Of a stretch of DNA of 31,269 nucleotides, positions 1-9,171 are shown piece after piece (position 1 is the stretch's first letter; the number at the start of each line of letters is the position of its first letter). A program made the position numbers and the translations under genes. Below the pieces are notes generated by a model. The model saw only the letters and a list, made by a program, of their open reading frames with translations. It made no database searches and had not been told where the DNA came from. Location: positions 1 through 31,269 of the forward strand of contig JBOHAD010000024.1 of the NCBI GenBank assembly GCA_050697555.1, given 5' to 3'. Source of the stretch: DASQWP01 sp050697555 (GTDB lineage: Bacteria > Actinomycetota > Thermoleophilia > Gaiellales > Gaiellaceae).

Positions 1-2
1 TC

Positions 3-452
3 GAGCTCGAGGAGAAGCACTGGGACTGGACGCTGAACGCGAACGCGCGCGCCCTGTTCACCCTCGTCCGCCATGCCGCGCCGGCGATGCAGCCGGGAAG
101 CTCGGTCGTCGCCACGACGAGCCTCGGTTCGCACCGCGTGCTCGAGAACTACGTGCTCGTCGGGGTCTCCAAGGCCGCTCTCGAAGCGCTTGTCCGCTAC
201 CTCGCCGTCGAGCTCGCGCCCCGCGACATCCGCGTGAACGCCGTCTCCGCGGGGCTCGTGGAGACGGGTGCGCTCGCCTATTTCCCCAACCGTGAGGAGA
301 TGCTGGAGTGGTACGAGCGCCGCACGCCGGCCGGCCGCCTCGTGGAGCCGCGGGACGTCGCCGAGGTGGTCTGCTTTCTCGCCTCGCCGGCGGCGGCGAT
401 GATCCGGGGCCAGACCCTGATCGTGGACGGCGGTTACTCGGTGCTCGCGTGA
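3..452 (+). CDS. fabL: FabL-like enoyl-[ACP] reductase (SDR), 5' truncated by window edge
   Basis: Seen: the C-terminal 149 residues of a short-chain dehydrogenase/reductase, open from the first bases of the window to a TGA at 450-452. The Y-x6-K catalytic spacing typical of enoyl reductases is present (NYVLVGVSK), followed by the FPNREE, TPAGR and MIRGQT..VDGG segments. Known: this combination closely recalls Bacillus FabL, the NADPH-dependent enoyl-ACP reductase that carries out the last step of fatty-acid elongation in the cytoplasm. The NAD(P)-binding Rossmann N-terminus is outside the window. The stop overlaps the GTG start of the next gene (GTGA), so the two are probably translated together. 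It could instead be another SDR of the same subfamily; a true in vivo role in fatty-acid synthesis is inferred. Confidence 0.75.
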   Translation, partial: ELEEKHWDWTLNANARALFTLVRHAAPAMQPGSSVVATTSLGSHRVLENYVLVGVSKAALEALVRYLAVELAPRDIRVNAVSAGLVETGALAYFPNREEMLEWYERRTPAGRLVEPRDVAEVVCFLASPAAAMIRGQTLIVDGGYSVLA

Positions 453-1054
453 CGACCGACCGGTTCGCCCACGACGCGTTCTTCCTCGACCAGCTCATCC
501 GGCCGGTGGTCAACCTCTACCGGATCTCCACGCTCGGCCCGGACGGAGCGAGCCCGGGCCAGCCGCTCGCCTTCGTCCGCCAGAAGAGGCTCGCGATCAA
601 GGAGGACATCCGCTTCTACGCGGACGACTCGGAGACGGACGAGCTCTTTCGCATCAAGGCGCGCCAGATGCTGGAGGTGCGGGGGCGCTACGACGTCGTT
701 GCGCCAGGCGGGGAACGCCTCGGCGTGCTGGAGAAGGTCTTCGGGCGCTCGCTCCTGCGCTCCACCTGGCGGATCCTCGACGAGAACGAGCAGGAAGTGG
801 CCTTCGCGCAAGAGAAGAGCGTGCCGCTCGCGGTTCTGCGGCGGGTGATCGACCTCGTCCCGTTCGGCGAGTTCGTCCCGATCGTCTTCCAGTTCACGAT
901 CCACATGGACGGACGTGAGGTCGGCGAGATGAGACGACCCATCGGCCTGCGCGACCGCTACATCCTCCGGCTCGGCGGCGATTCCGACCGCCGCATCGAC
1001 CGCCGAGTGGCGGTGGCGCTCTCCGTCGCGCTCGACGCCCTCCAGTCGCGCTAG
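449..1054 (+). CDS. Scramblase/LURP-one-like (YxjI-type) protein
   Basis: Seen: 201 residues starting at a GTG that overlaps the preceding stop by four bases. The fold pattern is a run of short beta strands: an FVRQKRLAIKEDI segment near residue 45, then RIKARQMLEVRGRYDV, LGVLEKVF, STWRILDENEQEVAFAQEK and a final IHMDGREVGEMRRP...DRYILRL stretch. This alternation of 'K/R-x-L...EVRGRYDV...W.I.DENG' is characteristic of the phospholipid scramblase/LURP-one/YxjI superfamily (tubby-like barrel). No signal peptide; one hydrophobic patch near residues 130-150 (LRRVIDLVPFGEFVPIVFQF). Biochemical role of bacterial members is unknown. Coupling to a fatty-acid enzyme would fit a membrane-lipid role, but that is inference. 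Confidence 0.65.
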   Translation: MTTDRFAHDAFFLDQLIRPVVNLYRISTLGPDGASPGQPLAFVRQKRLAIKEDIRFYADDSETDELFRIKARQMLEVRGRYDVVAPGGERLGVLEKVFGRSLLRSTWRILDENEQEVAFAQEKSVPLAVLRRVIDLVPFGEFVPIVFQFTIHMDGREVGEMRRPIGLRDRYILRLGGDSDRRIDRRVAVALSVALDALQSR

Positions 1055-1076
1055 CTCCCGTCCGTGACGGCCATGG

Positions 1077-1093
1077 CCGGGGTCAGACCCCGG
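1077..1093. repeat. GGGGTCNGACCCC palindrome, copy 1
   Basis: A perfect 8+1+8 inverted repeat (CCGGGGTC-A-GACCCCGG) in the intergenic region before the exporter gene. The core GGGGTCNGACCCC recurs at 14058-14070, again in an intergenic region before a gene and again just after a GTGACG sequence. It could be a small dispersed repeat, a protein-binding site or a transcription terminator for the preceding gene. Confidence 0.45.
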
Positions 1094-1137
1094 TCGTGGC
1101 CACTTGGGACTACCGCGCGCCGCGCGCTCGGTCCGGC

Positions 1138-1159
1138 TATATTTTCGTTACGTAACGAA
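1138..1159 (+). promoter_or_regulatory. -10 box and 16-bp palindromic operator of the exporter-MarR operon
   Basis: TATATT at 1138-1143 is a good -10 hexamer; directly after it lies the perfect palindrome TTCGTTACGTAACGAA (1144-1159), ending one base before the ATG at 1161. A repressor bound there would cover the transcription start and the start codon. The operon's own MarR-type regulator (2603-3067) is the obvious candidate, by analogy with autoregulated MarR-exporter operons. No clear -35 or Shine-Dalgarno sequence is visible. Confidence 0.7.
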
Positions 1160-1160
1160 T

Positions 1161-2606
1161 ATGAACGACCGCTCCGTCTACCCACTCGGCAAGCGCCGCA
1201 CGCTGATCGTCTTCGCCGGCCTCATCCTGGGGATGCTCGTCGCCGCGCTCAACCAGACGATCGTCGCCACCGCGGCGCCGAAGATCGTCGAGGACCTCGG
1301 GGGCTTCGAGCAGTACTCCTGGGTCTTCTCCGCCTACGTGCTCTGCATGACGATCACCGTGCCCCTCTACGGGAAGCTCTCCGACCTCTACGGGCGACGG
1401 CCCTTCTTCATGCTCGGGATCGTGCTCTTCGCGACCGGCTCCGTGCTCGCCGGCCTCGCGCCCACCTTCGAGCTCCTGATCGCAGGCCGGGCCGTGCAGG
1501 GGCTCGGCGCGGGCGGTCTCATCCCGCTCGCCATCGCCGTGATCGGCGACATCATCCCGCCCCGCCGCCGCGGCAAGTGGCAGGGGCTCACGAGCGGCGT
1601 CTTCGCCGTCTCCTCCGTGCTCGGCCCGGCCACGGGCGGCTGGATCGCCGACAACGCCTCCTGGCGCTGGGCGTTCTTCGTCAGCCTGCCGGTGGCCGCG
1701 ATCGCCCTGGTCGTCGTCTGGTTCGGCTTCGGGAAGCGCGAGCAGCGGGAGCGCCACGCGATCGACGTCGTCGGCGCTTTCCTCCTCACGGGCGCCGCCG
1801 CAAGCGGTCTCTACGCGGCCGCGTCCGGGGGCGTCGAGGCGCCCTGGACCTCGCCGCTCATCCTCGGGTTGCTCGTCCTGAGCGCGGCACTCGCCGCGGC
1901 GTTCGTCGTCTGGGAGCGGCGCGTCGACGAGCCGATCCTCCCGCTTGCGCTCTTTCGCGAGCGCACGATCGCGAGCGCTCAGATCGCGCTCTTCACGGTG
2001 GGCGCGGCCGCGTTCGGCACGATCATGATCGTGCCGCTCTTCGTCCAGCGCGTGCTGGGCGAGAGCGCAACGTACTCCGGCGCCGTGCTCACGCCGCTCA
2101 TGCTCGGCTGGATCCTGGCGAGCGTGCTCTCGGGCCAGATCGTCTCCCACACGGGCCGCTACCGGCCGGTGCTCCTGGCCGGCCCGCCGGTCATGGCGCT
2201 CGGCTTCCTGCTCCTCTCGGGAATGGGCGTCGGGACGAGTCCGTCCGAGACGGTCCGCAACGTCTTCGTCATCGGCTTCGGCGTCGGCCTCGTGATGCAG
2301 ACCTTCATCGTCGTGGTCCAGAACTCCGTCCCGCGCCGGATGATGGGCGTGGCGACGGCGTCCGCGCAGTTCTCGCGCATGGTGGGCGCCACGGTCGGCG
2401 TCACCGTGATGGGCACGATCATGACCGTGCGCCTCGACGGCGAGAGCGCGGGCGCGGCGAACCCGGCCGAGCTCGCCGACGCCATCCACCCAGTCTTCTT
2501 CGTCGGCCTCGCGCTCGCCGGGCTCGCGTTCGTGGCCACCCTCTTCCTCCCCCACCAGGAGCTGCGCGACCGCATGGACGCGGAGCCGGCCCCTCAGCCG
2601 GCATGA
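1161..2606 (+). CDS. MFS drug exporter, DHA2 (EmrB/QacA) family
   Basis: Seen: 481 residues with about 14 hydrophobic segments. The loop motif LYGKLSDLYGRRPFF after TM2 is MFS motif A, and GPATGGWIADNASWRW in TM5 is the antiporter motif C of the DHA family; NQTIVATAAPKI in TM1 is typical DHA2. Known: such proteins expel hydrophobic or cationic drugs across the cytoplasmic membrane in exchange for protons. The ATG at 1161 is preferred to an in-frame TTG at 1104 because the latter would place the promoter-like and palindromic sequences inside the gene. The stop overlaps the ATG of the MarR gene (ATGA), so transporter and regulator form one operon under the palindrome at 1144-1159. Substrate cannot be told from sequence. 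Confidence 0.92.
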   Translation: MNDRSVYPLGKRRTLIVFAGLILGMLVAALNQTIVATAAPKIVEDLGGFEQYSWVFSAYVLCMTITVPLYGKLSDLYGRRPFFMLGIVLFATGSVLAGLAPTFELLIAGRAVQGLGAGGLIPLAIAVIGDIIPPRRRGKWQGLTSGVFAVSSVLGPATGGWIADNASWRWAFFVSLPVAAIALVVVWFGFGKREQRERHAIDVVGAFLLTGAAASGLYAAASGGVEAPWTSPLILGLLVLSAALAAAFVVWERRVDEPILPLALFRERTIASAQIALFTVGAAAFGTIMIVPLFVQRVLGESATYSGAVLTPLMLGWILASVLSGQIVSHTGRYRPVLLAGPPVMALGFLLLSGMGVGTSPSETVRNVFVIGFGVGLVMQTFIVVVQNSVPRRMMGVATASAQFSRMVGATVGVTVMGTIMTVRLDGESAGAANPAELADAIHPVFFVGLALAGLAFVATLFLPHQELRDRMDAEPAPQPA

Positions 2607-3067
2607 CTCCGCGGCGCCCCGACGTGGAGCGCATGGCCGACGGCGTCGTCCGCCTCTGGACGGCGCTCCAGCGGCGCAAGGACGAGGGTGCTCCGACGGC
2701 CGAGCTGACGACCCCGCAGGCGCTCGCCCTCCGTGCGATCGTGCTCGAGGGCCCGCTCAGGATGGGCGCGCTAGCAGAGGAGCTCGGCGTCACCGTCGCC
2801 ACCGCCAGCCGCACGGTCGACGCGCTCGCCGAGCGGGGCTTCGTCAGGCGGGAGAGGGATCCCGCCGACGCGCGCGCCGTCAGGGTGGTCGCCACCGCGG
2901 ACGGCCGGCGCGAGCACCGGCTGCGACGCGAGCGCTTCGTGCGCGCGCTCGCGCGGCTTTCGGAGGAGCTGTCCGAGGTCGAGCGCCGCCAGCTCGCCGA
3001 GTCCCTCGAGACCCTCGCCCGCCTCTTCGGCACCGAGTCGTCCGTCAGCCGGCGAAGGTCTGCCTGA
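2603..3067 (+). CDS. MarR-family transcriptional regulator
   Basis: Seen: 154 residues. A winged helix-turn-helix lies at about residues 50-100: LTTPQALALRAI, then MGALAEELGVTVATASRTVDALAERGFVRR and the wing RDPADARAVRVVATADGR, the arrangement of MarR/MexR proteins. Flanking helices supply the dimer interface. The ATG overlaps the exporter stop by ATGA, so it is co-translated with the pump it probably controls; the operator candidate is the 16-bp palindrome upstream of the pump. The 3' end overlaps the convergent epimerase gene by 23 bp, leaving no room for a terminator between them. Confidence 0.9.
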   Translation: MTPRRPDVERMADGVVRLWTALQRRKDEGAPTAELTTPQALALRAIVLEGPLRMGALAEELGVTVATASRTVDALAERGFVRRERDPADARAVRVVATADGRREHRLRRERFVRALARLSEELSEVERRQLAESLETLARLFGTESSVSRRRSA

Positions 3068-3986
3068 GGCCCTCGGCGAGCCCGCGCGGGGCGTAGCCGA
3101 GCTCGCGCCGCGCCCTGGCGTCCGTCCCCCAGTAGGTGACGCCGTCCGAGGCGCTCAGGATCTCCCGCACGTTGCGGCCGAGGAGAGGTCCGACCGGCGC
3201 CGCGAGCCGGAGGAGCGCGGTCGGCACGGGGACGATCCGCGGCCGGTGCCCGCCGGCGGCGAAGGCCTCCGCGACCCCCTGCCGGAGCGTGCCGATCTCG
3301 CCGCCGAGGATGTACGTCTCCCCCACCTTTCCGCGGTCGTGCGCGAGCAGGACGCCGTCGGCCACGTCGTCCACGAGCGCCCAGTTGAGGCCAACGCTTC
3401 CGAGCGGCAGGACCACGACCTTGCCGCGGGCGGCCCGGGCGAGCAGCGCGCCCATCTCCGTGTGGTCACCCGGCCCGTAGATCCCTCCCGGCTGGACGAC
3501 GACGATCGGCGCCCCTTCGGCGATCCGCTCCTGAACGAGCCGGTGGGCGAGGAACTTCGACTCGTCGTACGCCGAGAGCCATTCGCTCTCGGGGCGCCTG
3601 TAGGTCTCGTCGACGACCTTCCCGCGCGTGTTCCCGAGGACGTTGTTGGTCGACACATAGACGATCCGAGCGACGTCGCGAGCGGCGTCGAGGACGTTGC
3701 GCGTGCCCGTCACATTGACCTCGAACATGCCGGCTCGCTCCGACCCGCGGATGCCGATCCGGTAGTCGGCGGCCACGTGAAAGGCGGCGTCGCAGCCGCG
3801 CATCGCCTCGGCGAGCACCTCGCGCGAGGCGAGATCGCCTTCGACGAGCTCGCAACCGAGCTCCTCGAGCCGCTCGGCCTTCCCCGGCGAGCGGACGAGG
3901 GCGACCACCTCGTCGCCGCGCCCGCGGAGCCGCTCGACGAGCCGGCCTCCGAGGAAGCCCGTGCCGCCGGTCACGAAGGCCCTCAC
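3045..3986 (-). CDS. NAD-dependent epimerase/dehydratase (extended SDR)
   Basis: Seen: 313 residues. The nucleotide-binding motif TGGTGFLGG is at the very N-terminus, VEGDL and AADY follow, and the active-site YxxxK is YDESK in SAYDESKFLAH. The start is the GTG at 3986, whose GTGA overlaps the upstream transporter stop; a longer reading frame upstream is only the transporter gene read out of frame. Known: the pattern (NVTGTRNVLDAA, PGGIYGPGD) resembles dihydroflavonol-4-reductase-like and hopanoid-associated HpnA-type epimerases acting on sugar nucleotides or ketones. Substrate is unknown. It is last in a minus-strand operon with proline dehydrogenase and a VUT transporter, without obvious functional connection. 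Confidence 0.88.
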   Translation of the reverse strand: MRAFVTGGTGFLGGRLVERLRGRGDEVVALVRSPGKAERLEELGCELVEGDLASREVLAEAMRGCDAAFHVAADYRIGIRGSERAGMFEVNVTGTRNVLDAARDVARIVYVSTNNVLGNTRGKVVDETYRRPESEWLSAYDESKFLAHRLVQERIAEGAPIVVVQPGGIYGPGDHTEMGALLARAARGKVVVLPLGSVGLNWALVDDVADGVLLAHDRGKVGETYILGGEIGTLRQGVAEAFAAGGHRPRIVPVPTALLRLAAPVGPLLGRNVREILSASDGVTYWGTDARARRELGYAPRGLAEGLRQTFAG

Positions 3987-4642
3987 CCGAGCGACCAGCC
4001 CAGGCGCCGATCGAAGACGTCGACGCCCTCGCGGCGCTTGAGCCCGTTCGCCAGCAGGTACGTAAGGGGCGTCGCGACCACCTCCCAGGCGACCTTGATC
4101 GCCCACGTCGTGAGGATCGTGTCCACGAGGTCGACGCCCGTGCCGGCGAACGCGATCGTCACGAAGAGAGCACTGTCGAGCCCCTGGCCGACGAGCGAGG
4201 ATCCGATCGTCCGGCTCCACAGGAAGCGTCCGCGCGTGGCGAGCTTCATGCGCGAGAGGACGAACGAGTTCGTGAGCTCCCCCACCAGGTAGGCGCAGAG
4301 AGAGGCGACGAATATCCGCCACGTCGTGCCCAGGACCGTCTCGAACGCGGCCTGGTTCTCCTCCCAGAAGCCGGCTGCCGGAAGGCGGAGCGCGACCTGG
4401 ATCGCCCCGACCGCGAGGAGGTTGCAGGCGAAGCCGAGCAGGATGATGCGCCGCGCCGCCCGGAAGCCGTAGACCTCGGTGAGAACGTCCCCCAGCAGGT
4501 AGGCGAGCGGGAAGAGGACGTTGCCGGCGTCGAAGACGCGCCCCTCCACCTCGACGAGCTTGACGGCGATGACGTTCGAGACGACGAGCGCCGTGACGAA
4601 GAAGCCCGCCAGGACGACGAACCGCCAGGAGAAGCCGCTCAC
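3983..4642 (-). CDS. yhhQ: VUT-family (YhhQ-like) queuosine-precursor transporter
   Basis: Seen: 219 residues with about six membrane segments and the family signature GDVLTEVYGFRAARRIILLG near residues 50-70, plus WRIFVASLCAYLVGELTNSFVLSRMK in the middle. Known: COG1738/VUT proteins take up the 7-deazaguanine precursors of queuosine through the cytoplasmic membrane. The GTG start at 4642 overlaps the proline dehydrogenase stop (GTGA), and its own stop overlaps the epimerase start the same way, so all three are translationally coupled. No other queuosine gene is in the window; the substrate is assigned from the family alone. Confidence 0.88.
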   Translation of the reverse strand: MSGFSWRFVVLAGFFVTALVVSNVIAVKLVEVEGRVFDAGNVLFPLAYLLGDVLTEVYGFRAARRIILLGFACNLLAVGAIQVALRLPAAGFWEENQAAFETVLGTTWRIFVASLCAYLVGELTNSFVLSRMKLATRGRFLWSRTIGSSLVGQGLDSALFVTIAFAGTGVDLVDTILTTWAIKVAWEVVATPLTYLLANGLKRREGVDVFDRRLGWSLG

Positions 4643-5547
4643 GGGCGCAGCCGCTTGAGCGTGTCGAGTGCGACGTAGCCGGCGATCTTCGGGTTCTCCT
4701 GGAGCCGGCGGAGCGAATACTCGTACCACTGGCGTCCGAAGGGAACGTAGATCCGCAGGCGGTGCCCCTCTCGCACGAGCTCGTCGCCGAGCTCCTCGCG
4801 CACGCCGAGGAGCATCTGGAACTCGTAGCGCTCGGCCGGCACCTCGCGCTCCTCCACGAGCTTGAGCGCCTCCGCGATCACCCACTCGTCGTGGGTGGCC
4901 ACAGCCACAGACGCGCCCGTGGAGAAGAGCGCCTCCACCGCCTCGGCGAAGTTGAAGCGGACGGTCTCGGAGCCCTGGTACGCGACCTCGGGCGGCTCGA
5001 CGTAGATGCCCTTGCAGACGCGGACGCTCGGCCCGAGGTCCGCGAGCGAGGCGACGTCGTCGAGCGTGCGCCGCATGTACGCCTGGAGCACGACGCCGAC
5101 GTTGTCGAGCCCGTCCTCGCGCAGCTCGCGGTAGATCGCGAGCGTCTCGGAGGTCGTGCTCGAGTCCTCCATGTCGATGCGGACGAAGTTGCCGCGCTCG
5201 GCGGCCCAGCGGACGAGCGTCGCCAGGTTGTCCCGGCAGAGGTCGCGGTCGAGCTTGAGCCCCAGGCCGGTGAGCTTCACGCTCACGTTCGAGTCGAGGC
5301 CCTCGCGCTCGATCGCGTCGAAGACCTCCTCGTACTCCTCGAGGAGCGCGGTCGCCTGCTCTGGGCGGGTGATCTCCTCGCCGAGGACGTCGATCGTCGC
5401 CAGCTTTCCTCCCTCGTTCAGGCGGCGGACGACGTGGCAGGCGTCGGCCAGCTCGGGGCCGGCGATGTAGCGGCTGGAAAGGCGCTTCACGACCCGCCTG
5501 GGGACGGCCGGCAGAACCCGGACGATCGCGCGGTCGAGGAGCGCCAC
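4639..5547 (-). CDS. Proline dehydrogenase (monofunctional PRODH)
   Basis: Seen: 302 residues, the usual size of stand-alone bacterial PRODH. Family landmarks in order: VSVKLTGLG (about residue 88), VRIDMEDS, VVLQAYMRRT, VRVCKGIY, VATHD, EFQMLLGV and the C-terminal YVPFGRQWYEYSLRRLQENP helix whose Arg pair holds the proline carboxylate. Known: FAD-dependent oxidation of proline to pyrroline-5-carboxylate in the (alpha/beta)8 PutA barrel, giving electrons to the membrane quinone pool. No P5C dehydrogenase partner is in the window. Start is GTG at 5547; TAGAAT lies nine bases upstream with no Shine-Dalgarno, implying a leaderless message. First gene of the minus-strand operon. Confidence 0.93.
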   Translation of the reverse strand: MALLDRAIVRVLPAVPRRVVKRLSSRYIAGPELADACHVVRRLNEGGKLATIDVLGEEITRPEQATALLEEYEEVFDAIEREGLDSNVSVKLTGLGLKLDRDLCRDNLATLVRWAAERGNFVRIDMEDSSTTSETLAIYRELREDGLDNVGVVLQAYMRRTLDDVASLADLGPSVRVCKGIYVEPPEVAYQGSETVRFNFAEAVEALFSTGASVAVATHDEWVIAEALKLVEEREVPAERYEFQMLLGVREELGDELVREGHRLRIYVPFGRQWYEYSLRRLQENPKIAGYVALDTLKRLRP

Positions 5548-5556
5548 GGCGGCGCG

Positions 5557-5562
5557 ATTCTA
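5557..5562 (-). promoter_or_regulatory. -10 box of proline dehydrogenase operon (leaderless)
   Basis: TAGAAT on the minus strand, nine bases before the GTG at 5547. It lies in the 34-bp divergent spacer shared with the small membrane-protein gene. Confidence 0.5.
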
Positions 5563-5581
5563 GTGGCACACTTGCGGTGGA

Positions 5582-5881
5582 ATGGCCGATCACGTCGTGC
5601 ACGGCGGAGGGATCCGGATCCTGCGCGGGCTGCTCGGGCTGGCGGCCGCGCTCCTCGCGGCAGGCGCGGTGGTCCTCGCCGCGATCTCCTCGTTCTCGCT
5701 CAACCCCGTCGGGCCCGCGCTCGTCGCGCTGGCGGCCATCGTCGGGGGCGGCTTCCTCGCCGCGCGCACGCACGAGCCGATCCTCCGCGGCGCGTGCCTG
5801 GGCCTCCTCGCGGGCGGCCTCGTCGCCGTCCTCCTCTGGCCGCTCTTCGCCGTCGACTCGGGCGGCCTCGAAGGTCCCTGA
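5582..5881 (+). CDS. Small hydrophobic membrane protein, function unknown
   Basis: Seen: 99 residues, ATG at 5582, with three predicted membrane helices at about residues 14-36 (LRGLLGLAAALLAAGAVVLAA), 42-60 (VGPALVALAAIVGGGFLAA) and 70-90 (GACLGLLAGGLVAVLLW). No recognised domain. It is divergent from proline dehydrogenase and ends 52 bases before the acetyl-CoA synthetase start. Codon bias matches its neighbours, supporting a real gene; function is unknown. Confidence 0.65.
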   Translation: MADHVVHGGGIRILRGLLGLAAALLAAGAVVLAAISSFSLNPVGPALVALAAIVGGGFLAARTHEPILRGACLGLLAGGLVAVLLWPLFAVDSGGLEGP

Positions 5882-5920
5882 GCCTGCGAGGCGCGTATCC
5901 TTCCCGGCCAAGCGACAGTC

Positions 5921-5927
5921 GGGAGGT
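5921..5927 (+). promoter_or_regulatory. acs: Strong Shine-Dalgarno deciding the acs TTG start
   Basis: GGGAGGT six bases before the TTG at 5934. It is one of the few clear ribosome-binding sites in the window and fixes the start of the following gene at a TTG. Confidence 0.75.
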
Positions 5928-5933
5928 AAGCCC

Positions 5934-7904
<1,971 letters not shown>

Positions 7905-8039
7905 CGGGAGGGGTGGCGGGAGCCTCCGGACGGACGCCGGCCCGTTCTCGTCACAGAGCGCGCGCCACGCGCACGCAAGTCGGCGTTACGCTCGAAAGCG
8001 GGTGGAGGCACGGGGTGGCCCCGGGAACACGATCGGCCG

Positions 8040-8161
8040 TTACTCCGCCTTTGAGCCCGAGAGCGGCGTCGTCAGTCCCAGCCCGACGAGCACCGCGCCG
8101 GAGGCCCACCGCTCCGTGCGCGGGCCCGTGAAGAGAGCCAGCGCCGAGAGCTCGGACAGCT
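8040..8161 (-). pseudogene. Possible decayed C-terminus of a LysE-like transporter
   Basis: The 258-bp spacer 7905-8162 has no intact gene. On the minus strand 8161-8040 reads a 39-residue open tail ending in TAA, containing LALFTGPRTERWASGAVLVGLGL, like the last membrane helix of LysE-type exporters (a 'R..SGAVLIGLGL' helix). No start codon or upstream part is present; immediately upstream on that strand is the stop of another gene. The remainder, 7905-8039, shows nothing I can interpret. The assignment rests on one short helix and may be coincidence. Confidence 0.3.
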
Positions 8162-8162
8162 A

Positions 8163-8456
8163 CTAGCCCTCGCGCATGAAGCCCTGGCGCGCTGCCGAGA
8201 CGAGCGCGACGGCCTCCGGGAAGAGCACGCGCATGGCATCGCGCAGCGCGATCGCCTGCTGGTCGACCGATCCCTCGGCCCTGAGCCGCTTCAGCGCCGC
8301 TCCGGTCAGCTCGACGGCCGTGTTGAGCGTCAGCGTGGCGAACTGCTCCCGCTGCGACTCCTGCATCGCCTCGGTCTGCTTCTCTGCGAACTCGCGCAAC
8401 CCGCGCATGAGGTCCTCCGGGTCGCCGCCGAAGGGGAAGCCGGAACCACCTTCCAT
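8163..8456 (-). CDS. Small helical protein of unknown function
   Basis: Seen: 97 residues from ATG 8456 (an AAGGA ribosome site precedes it) to TAG at 8163. A Gly/Pro-rich start (MEGGSGFPFGGDPEDLM) leads into continuous amphipathic helix: FAEKQTEAMQESQREQFATLTLNTAVELTGAALKRL, then a second helical half. No signal peptide, membrane helix or known motif. It is divergent from the ferritin gene with a 39-bp shared control region, which hints at, but does not prove, a shared role. Confidence 0.7.
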   Translation of the reverse strand: MEGGSGFPFGGDPEDLMRGLREFAEKQTEAMQESQREQFATLTLNTAVELTGAALKRLRAEGSVDQQAIALRDAMRVLFPEAVALVSAARQGFMREG

Positions 8457-8481
8457 CTGCGTCCTTTCGTCGCTTCTCCCG

Positions 8482-8487
8482 TAATCT
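8482..8487 (+). promoter_or_regulatory. -10 box of ferritin gene (leaderless)
   Basis: TAATCT ends eight bases before the ATG at 8496; there is no Shine-Dalgarno between them. Located in the divergent 8457-8495 spacer. Confidence 0.5.
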
Positions 8488-8495
8488 ACGCGCCG

Positions 8496-9032
8496 ATGCC
8501 GGGCAGCCGCTTCGCCGAGGCTCTGAACGAGCAGGTCGCGTACGAGTTCGCCGCCTCGCAGCAGTACGTCGCCATCGCGGTCTACTACGACGGCGAGACC
8601 CTGCCCCAGCTCGCCTCCCACTTCTACCGCCAGGCGGTCGAGGAGCGAAACCACGCGATGATGATCGTGCAGTACCTCTTGGACGCCGACCTGCCGGTGC
8701 GCGTCTCCGCCGTCGAGGCGCCCCAGACGGAGTTCTCGGACGCTGTGGCACCGGTCCAGCTCGCGCTCGACCAGGAGAAGCGAGTGACGGAGCAGATCTC
8801 GGAGCTCGCCGTGCTCGCCCGCGAAGAGGGCGACCTCGTCGGCGCGCAGTTCCTCGACTGGTTCCTGAAGGAGCAGCGGGAGGAGGTCTCGAGCATGTCC
8901 GGCTTGCGGGCGATCGTCGAGCGCGCCTCCGCATCCAACCTCCTGCTGGCGGAGGACTACCTCGCCCGCGTCCAGATCGGCGACGAGGGGGCCGACCCCT
9001 CGGCTCCCGAGGCCGCAGGAGGAGCCCTGTAA
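8496..9032 (+). CDS. Ferritin (non-haem, BfrB/Ftn-like)
   Basis: Seen: 178 residues forming a four-helix bundle. Ferroxidase ligands of the ferritin family are in place: Glu17 (in AYEFAASQQY), Glu50 and His53 (in VEERNHAMM), with Glu in the LDQEKRVTEQI helix (about residue 94) and the KEQREEVS helix (about 127). The long C-terminal tail (IGDEGADPSAPEAAGGAL) resembles mycobacterial BfrB. Known: 24-subunit cage oxidising Fe(II) and storing ferric mineral in the cytoplasm. The conserved haem Met of true bacterioferritins is not evident. Probably leaderless (TAATCT at 8482). Confidence 0.9.
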   Translation: MPGSRFAEALNEQVAYEFAASQQYVAIAVYYDGETLPQLASHFYRQAVEERNHAMMIVQYLLDADLPVRVSAVEAPQTEFSDAVAPVQLALDQEKRVTEQISELAVLAREEGDLVGAQFLDWFLKEQREEVSSMSGLRAIVERASASNLLLAEDYLARVQIGDEGADPSAPEAAGGAL

Positions 9033-9072
9033 GGCCGTATCGTCTCGGCTTCCTCGAGCGTTCTACCCGCGC

Positions 9073-9171
9073 ATGAAGGCGCCTTCGCTTCGACCGCTGC
9101 TTCCGCTACTCCTCCTCCTCGGGACCGTGTGGCTCGGCGCGGGCCTCACGATCGCAGCGAAGCTGATCTAG
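9073..9171 (+). CDS. 32-residue single-helix membrane peptide
   Basis: Seen: ATG at 9073 to TAG at 9171, a basic start (MKAPSLRP) then an uninterrupted hydrophobic stretch LLPLLLLLGTVWLGAGLTIAA and a lysine near the end, the make-up of a tiny single-pass membrane protein. Its stop directly abuts the stop of the convergent gene at 9172. No similarity that I recognise. Short length means it could be chance, although position and amphipathic layout favour a gene. Confidence 0.4.
   Translation: MKAPSLRPLLPLLLLLGTVWLGAGLTIAAKLI

Noticed and set aside
1137..2555. Long open frame (472 codons) on the minus strand opposite the MFS exporter
   Set aside because: Composition is dominated by Arg, Glu, Asp and His without any fold pattern; it mirrors the exporter codons, as expected in high-GC DNA.
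8985..9003. GAGGGGGCCGACCCCTC as a third copy of the GGGGTCNGACCCC repeat
   Set aside because: It lies inside the ferritin coding region, has an altered core, and is explained by codon choice.
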